This document shows, in pieces, positions 8,394 through 15,767 of a DNA stretch of 64,000 bases. Every line of letters starts with the position of its first letter. Position 1 is the first letter of the stretch. The notes below the pieces were generated by a model. The model saw nothing but the letters and a program-made list of their open reading frames with translations. It was not told the DNA's origin and searched no databases. The translations under genes and the position numbers were made by a program. This DNA comes from CAZXFH01 sp964640055 (GTDB lineage Bacteria > Fidelibacterota > UBA2242 > JAFGTP01): NCBI GenBank assembly GCA_964640055.1, contig CAZXFH010000006.1:32745-96744 (forward strand), written 5' to 3'.

Positions 8394-10553
8394 ATGAAGA
8401 AGTATGCTGGTAAACATGTCATTGCCCTACTCATTGGTATCCTGTTGATTGTGAATACCAGCCGGATTTCGGCTCAGCAGAAAACCGCCCTGGTTTTAAG
8501 CGGTGGCGGGGCGCGCGGCTTTGCTCATATCGGCGTCATCAAAGCACTCGAGGAGCTGGGCTTCTATCCGGACATTATTGTGGGGACTAGCATCGGTGCT
8601 ATCATCGGCGGTCTGTATGCCTGTGGCAATTCGGTAGAGGTGATTGAGCATTATATTGAGAAAACCGACTGGCAAGACTTGTTTACCCGTAAATCTTACC
8701 GGGTGGTGGAGATGGCTTCCCAAAAAATGGGTGAAATTCCGGCGCTCTTTTCTTTACGTATCGATCGGGAATTCAATTTCATTATTCCCAAATACCTGTT
8801 ATCAACACAGGGGCTACAGGAGCGTTTTTTTCCCAATACAATCTATGCCGAGTACCAGGCAAACCAAGATTTTGACAGCCTGGCTATTCCATTACGAATT
8901 GTAGCAACCGATATCAAAACAGGCCAATCAGTTGTTCTGCGCAGCGGTAATATTGCTAAGACCATCATTGGTAGTTCTGCTTTTCCGGTGGTATTATCGC
9001 CGGTTCCGGAGGATTCGCTATTGCTGGTCGATGGCGGTTTGACCAATAATGTCCCCTGCGATGTAGCCCGGCAATTGGGAGCTGATTTTATTGTGGCGGT
9101 TGATATGTCCAGTCGGAAAGCCAAACTAGGCGAAAATATGAATCCCCTGATGTATATGGGACAGACTATCAATACCTTGGCCTATTTTTCAGATACACGT
9201 CATTTACATTTGGCCGATGTTCTCATCCGTCCCGCCGTAGATCACATCTATTCCACTGACTTTGACTCTCTGGAAACTCTGATAAATGCCGGTTATCAGG
9301 AGACCATACAGAAACGTGAACAGCTCTTGCCCGGGATAAAAAATAACCCTCCGGACCCAAATTATTATCAACAAGCCGTCAAGGCCCTGAACAAAGCGAC
9401 TATCCAGGAAATTAACTATCGGGGAAATAATTATACCCGCGAGTTTATTCTTAGCCGGGAGTTGGTGCTAAACCCGGGTGAAGAGTGGTCCTTGTCTGCC
9501 GCCAAGGGAAGCATCAAGAACTTATATAGTACCGAACTATTTAACCTGGTTTCGGTTTCCGTCCTTCGTAAGGCACCCGATACGGCCCAGATGACGATCG
9601 AAGTGGAAGAAAAGGAGCGCTTTTTATTTTCTTTCGGGGCTAATTATGACAGTGAAAAGGAAACGCGGGCTTTTTTATCTGCCAAGTACCGGAACCTCTT
9701 TGGCATGGGAATCAATAATAATTTTTATCTGATTGCCGGTGATCAATTTCAGCGCCTCGCCTGGGATATTCGCTCTCCACGGATTTTTGAGACCAACCTG
9801 ACCAATTATATGTCCCTTTATTATCAGCACGAAAATCTCCCCCTTTATCAGCAGGGGAAACAAATTACCACCGGACGGTTTTCCCGCTGGGGGTTTGAAA
9901 TCAATGGTGGGATAAATATCAGGCGGGTAGGATTAACCTCGCTGGGATTTAAATATGAGTATATGGCAGTCCAAGCAAACGAGGATTATACAACTCCGAT
10001 TGAGAACCAAACGTATGGGATCGGACGCATTATCGGACGGATAATTGTTGAAAATACAGATGATTATGATTTGCCAACTCAGGGACATTCCAATAATATT
10101 TTTTATGAACATTCCCTGCAAGGTAATGCCCTGCGCTCATTTTCAAAACTCTATGTTAATTCAATTGGTTTCGAAACCTTTCGCGATAAATATACTTTTG
10201 CCACTCATATGCGTTTTGGCTACCTTAATTCAGCCTTATCCCATTTTGAAAAATTTCGTTTTGGAGGCGTGCATTCTTTTCCCGGTTATCACCAGGATGA
10301 AAAATGGGGAAAATTACTATTGGCTATGGGGCTAGGACTGCGTATGCCCATAACAACCGGACTTTATTGGCGCACTTTGGGATTATTCGGGAATATCTGG
10401 GACAGTCTGGAGGATTTTAATTGGCAGGAACTAAACTTTGGAATCAGAACAGGGTTACTGCTAATGACACCTGTGGGGCCAATCTCGATCGATTACGGAC
10501 AAAATTTAAATGGCCGTCGCTTAACTTATTTTTCCATTGGTCACTCTTTTTAA
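8394..10553 (+). CDS. Patatin-like phospholipase with POTRA and outer-membrane barrel (PlpD type)
   Basis: A 719-residue protein with a signal peptide (hydrophobic 8-20, ending near SAQ at 26-28). The patatin domain has the oxyanion loop SGGGARG (36-42), nucleophile elbow GTSIG with Ser66, and catalytic Asp213 in DGG. A POTRA-like segment (about 340-415, starting IQEINYRGNNYTREF) then leads into an Omp85-type beta-barrel rich in alternating aromatic strands and ending in a terminal Phe (YFSIGHSF). This is the layout of type Vd autotransporters such as PlpD, in which the lipase is carried to the outer membrane or cell surface. It would hydrolyse phospholipids. It is monocistronic and divergent from the M55 gene. 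No good ribosome site is seen before ATG. Confidence 0.92.
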   Translation: MKKYAGKHVIALLIGILLIVNTSRISAQQKTALVLSGGGARGFAHIGVIKALEELGFYPDIIVGTSIGAIIGGLYACGNSVEVIEHYIEKTDWQDLFTRKSYRVVEMASQKMGEIPALFSLRIDREFNFIIPKYLLSTQGLQERFFPNTIYAEYQANQDFDSLAIPLRIVATDIKTGQSVVLRSGNIAKTIIGSSAFPVVLSPVPEDSLLLVDGGLTNNVPCDVARQLGADFIVAVDMSSRKAKLGENMNPLMYMGQTINTLAYFSDTRHLHLADVLIRPAVDHIYSTDFDSLETLINAGYQETIQKREQLLPGIKNNPPDPNYYQQAVKALNKATIQEINYRGNNYTREFILSRELVLNPGEEWSLSAAKGSIKNLYSTELFNLVSVSVLRKAPDTAQMTIEVEEKERFLFSFGANYDSEKETRAFLSAKYRNLFGMGINNNFYLIAGDQFQRLAWDIRSPRIFETNLTNYMSLYYQHENLPLYQQGKQITTGRFSRWGFEINGGINIRRVGLTSLGFKYEYMAVQANEDYTTPIENQTYGIGRIIGRIIVENTDDYDLPTQGHSNNIFYEHSLQGNALRSFSKLYVNSIGFETFRDKYTFATHMRFGYLNSALSHFEKFRFGGVHSFPGYHQDEKWGKLLLAMGLGLRMPITTGLYWRTLGLFGNIWDSLEDFNWQELNFGIRTGLLLMTPVGPISIDYGQNLNGRRLTYFSIGHSF

Positions 10554-10576
10554 TCTCACGGTATAAAAGCTGGAAA

Positions 10577-10681
10577 ATGTATATCCCTGCCCCAGGGGAA
10601 GAGGCGGCACTTCCATCAGTATCTGGTGTGCTCATCCGGCAGTTAACCAGCTTAAAAAAGCGATTGGAAAATTTAATATAA
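10577..10681 (+). CDS. Possible 34-residue peptide gene
   Basis: A short open frame lies in the gap between the patatin gene and the yicC promoter, starting with ATG at 10577. The peptide begins MYIPAPGEEAALPS and ends with an amphipathic, Lys/Arg-rich helix (LTSLKKRLENLI). Its composition looks protein-like rather than random, but the ribosome site (GGAAA) is poor and abuts the start. I recognise no family. It could be a real small protein, the remnant of a larger gene, or chance. Confidence 0.2.
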   Translation: MYIPAPGEEAALPSVSGVLIRQLTSLKKRLENLI

Positions 10682-10719
10682 GTACTTATAAAATAAAGAA
10701 ATAATAAAACATTTATTGG

Positions 10720-10748
10720 TTGACAGTTTTAGCCATTATAATTAATTT
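10720..10748 (+). promoter_or_regulatory. Promoter upstream of yicC and the long gene train
   Basis: A perfect TTGACA -35 hexamer at 10720-10725 is followed by 17 bases and TAATTT at 10743-10748, 25 bases before the yicC ATG at 10773. The same TTGACA-N17-TAnTTT form occurs upstream of rpsU. The gap upstream has no other function I can see, so this is the best candidate promoter for the 24-gene run that follows. Confidence 0.45.
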
Positions 10749-10772
10749 CCCAAGCTTTCAAAAGGAGTGTGG

Positions 10773-11651
10773 ATGATCAAAAGTATGACCGGATTTGGTC
10801 GCAGTGAACAGTTCACAACAGTGGGTAAAATAAGGGTTGAACTACGAACACTGAATAGTCGCTTCACCGATATAGTACTGAAATTACCTTCAATTTTGGA
10901 AATTTTTAGTGATGACTTAAAACGATTGCTAAAAGAACGCTTTCAAAGGGGACGTATAGAAGTGATGATCACGCTAGAGGAACCGGCTACCGAGGCAATC
11001 CGGTTAGATATCGACCAAGCCATTCTCTCACGGTATTATCAGGGCTTGCAGAAAATACGCCGTGATCTGGGGATTGGCTCACCAGTTACTCTGCAGCATT
11101 TGATCCCTTTTTCCGAGATGTATTTTCAGGAAAGTTATGCTTTTGAAACCGATCAACTCCAGCAGACTATCCGCGCCCTGCTTGATACGGCCATCGTCGA
11201 GGTTGAAGCCATGCGCTGCCGGGAGGGTGAGCATCTGACTGAAGATATCGAACAGTATTTGCACAAGATCGAAAACAAAATAGAGTCCATCACTGATCAG
11301 TCACAGGCCTTGAAAAAAAGGTATTTTGAAAAAGTAAAACAGACTGTTCTGGAAATGACGCAGGAAGCTGGCATCACTGAAGACCGTATGGTTCAGGAAG
11401 CAGCTCTAATGGCTAAAAAGGTTGATATTACCGAAGAGTGTGCGCGGATCGTGAGCCATATCAAACAGTTTCGCAGATTCCTTAAGCTGGATGAGCCGGT
11501 AGGCAAGCGGATGAATTTTTTAACCCAGGAAATGTTTCGTGAAGTAACCACGATCGGAGCGAAAGCCGAGGACGCAGACATATCACATCTTGTGGTTGAT
11601 TTAAAAAATGAATTGGAAAAGATTAAGGAACAAGTACACAATATTTTATGA
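10773..11651 (+). CDS. yicC: YicC family endoribonuclease
   Basis: 292 residues starting MIKSMTGFGRSE, the invariant N-terminus of the YicC family. The YicC-like N-terminal domain is followed by the C-terminal DUF1732 domain (about 200-292, with KKVDITEECARIVSHIKQF and LTQEMFREVTTIGAKAED). E. coli YicC is an RNA-binding ribonuclease that promotes decay of the small RNA RyhB. ATG at 10773 is chosen because AGGAG lies 5 bases upstream; a GTG six bases earlier is less well placed. Its stop overlaps the gmk start in ATGA (11648-11651). The yicC-gmk-rpoZ order is common across bacteria. Confidence 0.95.
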   Translation: MIKSMTGFGRSEQFTTVGKIRVELRTLNSRFTDIVLKLPSILEIFSDDLKRLLKERFQRGRIEVMITLEEPATEAIRLDIDQAILSRYYQGLQKIRRDLGIGSPVTLQHLIPFSEMYFQESYAFETDQLQQTIRALLDTAIVEVEAMRCREGEHLTEDIEQYLHKIENKIESITDQSQALKKRYFEKVKQTVLEMTQEAGITEDRMVQEAALMAKKVDITEECARIVSHIKQFRRFLKLDEPVGKRMNFLTQEMFREVTTIGAKAEDADISHLVVDLKNELEKIKEQVHNIL

Positions 11652-12220
11652 GCCAAACCGGATTGTTAATCCCCATTGCTGCCCCCTCAGGAACAGGAAA
11701 AACCACGGTTTGCCGCGCGCTCTTGAACCGTTCGGAGCGTTTTGTATTTTCTGTTTCCTGTACCACCCGCCACCCCCGAAAAAATGAACGGGACGGGGTA
11801 GATTATCATTTTGTATCAAAACCGAAATTTAAAGCTTATATCGGTGCCGGCCGCTTGGCTGAATGGGAAAAGGTATTTGACAATTATTACGGAACCCTTA
11901 AGGCGACTCTGGAAGAGGCCCTGGCAGAGGGCAACTGGTTACTTCTGGATATTGATGTAAAGGGCGCTCTGGCCATAAAATCTCAATATCCCCAGCAGAC
12001 AATCAGTATTTTCTTAAAACCTCCCAACCGAGAGGAACTTATACGGCGTTTACAGCAACGTGGAACAGATGATGAACACTCTCTTAGGAAGCGCCGGGCC
12101 CGTAGCATTGAGGAAATGAACTACCAGGAACGTTTCGATTATTCAATCGTAAATGATAAACTAGACAAGACCGTTGACAGAATAATGAAAATTATAAAGG
12201 AGAAACCTAAGAATGGCTAA
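11648..12220 (+). CDS. gmk: Guanylate kinase
   Basis: Guanylate kinase phosphorylates GMP to GDP with ATP, a step in GTP/dGTP supply and (p)ppGpp turnover. The 190-residue protein is of standard length: P-loop APSGTGKTT near residues 13-21, the GMP-binding signature SCTTRHPRKNERDGVDYHFV (around 37-56), a DIDVKGAL segment, and the lid region with RRLQQRGTDDE. The start overlaps the yicC stop by four bases and the end overlaps rpoZ by eight, so translation of the three is coupled. Confidence 0.96.
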   Translation: MSQTGLLIPIAAPSGTGKTTVCRALLNRSERFVFSVSCTTRHPRKNERDGVDYHFVSKPKFKAYIGAGRLAEWEKVFDNYYGTLKATLEEALAEGNWLLLDIDVKGALAIKSQYPQQTISIFLKPPNREELIRRLQQRGTDDEHSLRKRRARSIEEMNYQERFDYSIVNDKLDKTVDRIMKIIKEKPKNG

Positions 12221-12512
12221 AACCCTGCATTTTAACAAACTAACGCAGCAATCAGAAGATCTTTTCAAACTGGTTGTTATCGGCGCTAAACGCGCCAAAC
12301 AGATCAACGCTTTAAGAACCGCCAAGTATCCCCTGCCTACCGCGGGAAAAGAAGAGGAAACTTTTGAAGAGACTCCCCCGGAAGAGTATGTTGACTGGGA
12401 TGGTATGAAAAAACCAGTTTCCATGGCGTTGGATGAACTAATGGAAGGAGATATTAATTTCCGGGATACCTCTACCGACGACGAAGATGAAGATTTAGAG
12501 CGTGAACTTTAA
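12213..12512 (+). CDS. rpoZ: DNA-directed RNA polymerase omega subunit
   Basis: 99 residues. The omega core is seen in FKLVVIGAKRAKQINAL, the conserved helix that latches onto the C-terminus of beta-prime. Omega helps assemble RNA polymerase and in many bacteria forms part of a ppGpp-binding site. A C-terminal extension of about 45 residues is strongly acidic (TDDEDEDLEREL at the end), more so than in E. coli omega. The ribosome site AAGGAG lies within the end of gmk. The neighbours gmk upstream and coaBC downstream match a widespread conserved order, which supports the call despite low sequence complexity. Confidence 0.9.
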   Translation: MAKTLHFNKLTQQSEDLFKLVVIGAKRAKQINALRTAKYPLPTAGKEEETFEETPPEEYVDWDGMKKPVSMALDELMEGDINFRDTSTDDEDEDLEREL

Positions 12513-13695
12513 TCAGAAAAAAATCCTGCTGGGATTAACCGGTAGTATAGCGATCTACAAATCGGCTGGGCTACTGCGAAAATTAGTCCGCAAGGGTGCT
12601 GACGTGCAGGTGATCATGACCCGGGCTGCCCAGCATTTCATGTCGGGTTTGATCTTGGAAACTTTTAGTGAACATAAAGTTTATACAGCCATGTTTTCCG
12701 GGGATCGGGTCGCCACCCGCCATATTGAGCTGGCCAAAACCGCAGATATAATTCTAGTTTGTCCGGCTACGGCCAATATTATTGCCAAATTGGCCCACGG
12801 TATTGCTGATGATTTACTCAGCACAGTGCTATTGGCAGCAGATAACAAAGTAATATTTGCGCCTGCAATGAATGTTAATATGTATAACAATCCGGCAACC
12901 CAAAATAATATTCGGTTGCTGGCGGACAGGGGCTATGGCTTTATCGAGCCCGGTGAAGGGGAATTGGCCTGCAAGGATAGGGGCAAAGGCCGCTTGGCAG
13001 ATGAAGCGGATATTCTGGGGTATTTGGATAAGTATTTGAATGGCCGCCAGTTGTTGCAAGGGAAAAAGGTTGTGGTTACGGCCGGACCTACCCGCGAGTA
13101 TTTTGATCCGGTGCGTTTTATTTCGAACCGCTCCAGTGGGAAAATGGGCTATGCCTTGGCAGCAGAAGCTTTCAAACAAGGGGCTCATGTCCTCTTGATA
13201 AGTGGTCCGGTGGTTTTGAAAAAACCCTATGGTGTGGAGCGGGTCGAGGTGGAATCAGCCGCACAAATGCAAACGGCTTTATTGGAAAAGGGTGCCGATG
13301 CTGATATTGTGTTTATGGCTGCGGCGGTGGAGGATTTGTGTCCGGCCCATTATTCCGATCAAAAAATCAAAAAATCCCCCATGCCAGATAAAATCGCAAT
13401 TCAGTGTAGTCCGGATATCATCAGCAATTATGGTAAAGAGAATCCGAAGACCTGTCTGGTTGGCTTTAGTGTAGAGTCCCAAAATGGAAAGACCCGATCA
13501 CTGGAAAAGATGAAGCATAAAAAGTTAGACTATATTGTTTGGAATGATCCAGCACGGCCAGGGGCAGCCTTCACCAGTGATACCAATGAAGTTACCCTAT
13601 TTTCCAAATCAGGGGCAGAAGAGTTTATCTCTTTACGTCCCAAACAGGCGGTAGCGGCCAGACTAATTGAACACATAAACGCAAATCACCGTTAA
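12502..13695 (+). CDS. coaBC: Bifunctional phosphopantothenoylcysteine decarboxylase / phosphopantothenate-cysteine ligase
   Basis: A 397-residue fusion catalysing two consecutive steps of coenzyme A synthesis. The N-terminal CoaC flavoprotein part (about 1-185) has GLTGSIAIYKS, the active-site histidine region around RHIELAKTADIILVCPATAN, and PAMNVNMYNNPATQ. The C-terminal CoaB part starts at VVVTAGPTREYFDPVRFISN and has RSSGKMGYALAAEA, AAAVEDL and the lysine motif KIKKSP. The start is GTG at 12502, overlapping the end of rpoZ by 11 bases. The udg gene follows 4 bases after the stop. Confidence 0.96.
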   Translation: MNFNQKKILLGLTGSIAIYKSAGLLRKLVRKGADVQVIMTRAAQHFMSGLILETFSEHKVYTAMFSGDRVATRHIELAKTADIILVCPATANIIAKLAHGIADDLLSTVLLAADNKVIFAPAMNVNMYNNPATQNNIRLLADRGYGFIEPGEGELACKDRGKGRLADEADILGYLDKYLNGRQLLQGKKVVVTAGPTREYFDPVRFISNRSSGKMGYALAAEAFKQGAHVLLISGPVVLKKPYGVERVEVESAAQMQTALLEKGADADIVFMAAAVEDLCPAHYSDQKIKKSPMPDKIAIQCSPDIISNYGKENPKTCLVGFSVESQNGKTRSLEKMKHKKLDYIVWNDPARPGAAFTSDTNEVTLFSKSGAEEFISLRPKQAVAARLIEHINANHR

Positions 13696-13699
13696 TAAT

Positions 13700-14383
13700 A
13701 TGGCTGAGCTGATTGCACAATTGAAGAAATATTTTCTTCAACAGAAAGAATTATTTCCGGATGAGTATTATGTTGAAACCCCATGGGATACAATGACTAA
13801 CAGCGCTCCGAAATTAGAAAAATTAGATGATCTGGCAGTCCAAGTTGAGGAGTGCCGGCGGTGTCGCTTATGGAAAACCCGCCGCAATACTGTCTTTGGA
13901 GAAGGAAATGCTGCGGCTGAGCTTTTATTTATCGGGGAAGCCCCGGGACAGCAGGAAGATCAGCGGGGACGGCCGTTCGTGGGACGTGCAGGGAAGCTGT
14001 TGGATCGCATCCTAAGCGCCATTGAGCTATCCCGGGCCGATGTGTTTATTGCCAATATTTTGAAATGTCGTCCTCCGGGTAACCGCACCCCCCATCAGGA
14101 GGAAGTTGAGCGGTGTATCGATTATCTTAATAAGCAGATAGAACTAATCGACCCGCAGTTGATTGTTTGCCTGGGGCTAACCGCGGCCAAAACCCTGCTA
14201 CGGGTGGAAAGCACTTTAAAGGAGATGCGCGGCCAAACCTATCGCTACCGGAACCGGGATGTCATTGTTACCTATCACCCGGCAGCCCTGCTACGCAATG
14301 ACGGTCTGAAGCGACCCACCTGGGAGGATTTTAAAAGAATTAAACAAACCTACCTTAAGAAAATGGGAGATGAAAGTGGCTGA
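13700..14383 (+). CDS. Family 4 (Fe-S) uracil-DNA glycosylase
   Basis: A 227-residue enzyme that excises uracil from DNA to start base-excision repair. The family 4 / UdgA signature is present: paired cysteines CRRCRLWKTR, catalytic loop GEAPGQQEDQRGRPFVGRAG, then NILKCRPPGNRTP with the third cluster cysteine, and a fourth in LIVCLGLTAAKTLL, which together ligate a 4Fe-4S cluster. The C-terminal loop VTYHPAALLRN is the leucine/histidine recognition motif. The first 45 residues are an extra, hydrophilic extension of the kind seen in fusions or orthologs from several phyla. It overlaps dnaB by 14 bases. Confidence 0.93.
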   Translation: MAELIAQLKKYFLQQKELFPDEYYVETPWDTMTNSAPKLEKLDDLAVQVEECRRCRLWKTRRNTVFGEGNAAAELLFIGEAPGQQEDQRGRPFVGRAGKLLDRILSAIELSRADVFIANILKCRPPGNRTPHQEEVERCIDYLNKQIELIDPQLIVCLGLTAAKTLLRVESTLKEMRGQTYRYRNRDVIVTYHPAALLRNDGLKRPTWEDFKRIKQTYLKKMGDESG

Positions 14384-15767
14384 GAATGGTAGTGAAAGAA
14401 TGCGCGTGCCCCCCTATTCCGAAGAGGCAGAGACTTCGGTATTGGGGTCCATGATGTTGGAGAAGGAGGCGGTCAGTAAAGCGCTGCAATATTTAAGCCA
14501 TGATGCTTTTTATAAAGATGCGCACCGAAATATCTTCTATGCCATGCAGGAACTCTTTGAGCGTGGTGAACCCATTGACCAGGTTAGTGTGATTGATCAG
14601 TTGAAGCGGGCAAAAAAATTGGACAAAAGTGGCGGTGCCTATTATATCACGGGTCTGGTAGAGTCTACTCCTTCGGCGGCCAATGTGGAATATTATGCTA
14701 AAATTGTGTTGGAAAAGTCGATTTTAAGAAAACTGATCATTTCCTCCAATGAGATCCAGAATGAAGCCTATCAGGCCAAGGATTCGGCTTTCAGTATTTT
14801 AGATCAAGCCGAGCAACGGATTTTTGCCCTTTCGGAAAGTCGCATGAAAATGGGCTTTAAAAAATTCTTTGATGTTCTGGGGCAGACCTTTGAGCATCTT
14901 GATGCGATCCATAATAAAAAATTTCATACTACCGGTATACCGACCGGCTTTATCGACCTGGATAATTTGACCTCTGGTTTCCAGAACGGTGATCTGGTTA
15001 TTTTAGCCGGACGGCCGAGTATGGGTAAGACAGCCCTGGCGCTTTCTGTGGCCCGGAATGCGGCGGTGGAATATTCCATACCGGTGGGCTTTTTTAGCTT
15101 GGAAATGGCTGATTACCAGCTGGCCATGCGGCTATTATGTGCCGAAGCCACAGTGGATAGCCATAAGGTACGGACCGGTAAGCTGCCTAATGAACAATGG
15201 CGCCGGTTAAGTGAACAGACCGGACGTCTGGCCAATGCGCCTATTTACATTGATGATTCGCCTGCGCTCACCATGTTGGAGATACGGGCAAAGGCCCGGC
15301 GCCTGAAGGCCGAATACAATGTACAGTTGATCATTGTGGATTATCTACAGCTGATTAAAGGTTATCGTGCGGAAAACCGGCAACAAGAGATCACGGAAAT
15401 TTCACGGGGACTCAAGGCCCTGGCCAAGGAACTTGGTGTGCCGGTTCTGGCCTTATCACAGCTTTCCCGTGCGGTTGAGGCCCGCAAAGATGATCACCGT
15501 CCGCAATTATCCGACTTGCGCGAGAGTGGCGCGATCGAACAGGATGCTGACGTGGTCCTCTTTGTCTATCGGCCCGTTGTGTATGCCCGGAAAAAAGGTG
15601 AAGAGGATAAATTTTTAGATCCCAGTGAAAAGATGAAAGCCGAGATAATTATCGGCAAACAACGTAACGGACCGACGGGTACCGCCCATGTGGTTTTTAT
15701 CGATAAGTACGCCCGCTTTGAAAATATGTCCGTACGTAAAGAAGAAATGGTCGACCCCGGATTTTAA
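14370..15767 (+). CDS. dnaB: Replicative DNA helicase
   Basis: DnaB is the hexameric 5'-3' helicase at the replication fork. In 465 residues one sees the N-terminal domain (PPYSEEAETSVLGSMMLEKE), the linker, and a RecA-like motor with Walker A AGRPSMGKTALAL (around 212-224), GFFSLEMA, Walker B LIIVDYLQLI and the DNA-binding/arginine-finger region SQLSRAVEARKDDHRPQLSD. There is no intein, which sometimes interrupts this gene. A GTG at 14376 has better spacing from GGGAG than ATG at 14370, so the true start may be two codons later. It overlaps the glycosylase gene and abuts rel. Confidence 0.97.
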   Translation: MKVAENGSERMRVPPYSEEAETSVLGSMMLEKEAVSKALQYLSHDAFYKDAHRNIFYAMQELFERGEPIDQVSVIDQLKRAKKLDKSGGAYYITGLVESTPSAANVEYYAKIVLEKSILRKLIISSNEIQNEAYQAKDSAFSILDQAEQRIFALSESRMKMGFKKFFDVLGQTFEHLDAIHNKKFHTTGIPTGFIDLDNLTSGFQNGDLVILAGRPSMGKTALALSVARNAAVEYSIPVGFFSLEMADYQLAMRLLCAEATVDSHKVRTGKLPNEQWRRLSEQTGRLANAPIYIDDSPALTMLEIRAKARRLKAEYNVQLIIVDYLQLIKGYRAENRQQEITEISRGLKALAKELGVPVLALSQLSRAVEARKDDHRPQLSDLRESGAIEQDADVVLFVYRPVVYARKKGEEDKFLDPSEKMKAEIIIGKQRNGPTGTAHVVFIDKYARFENMSVRKEEMVDPGF

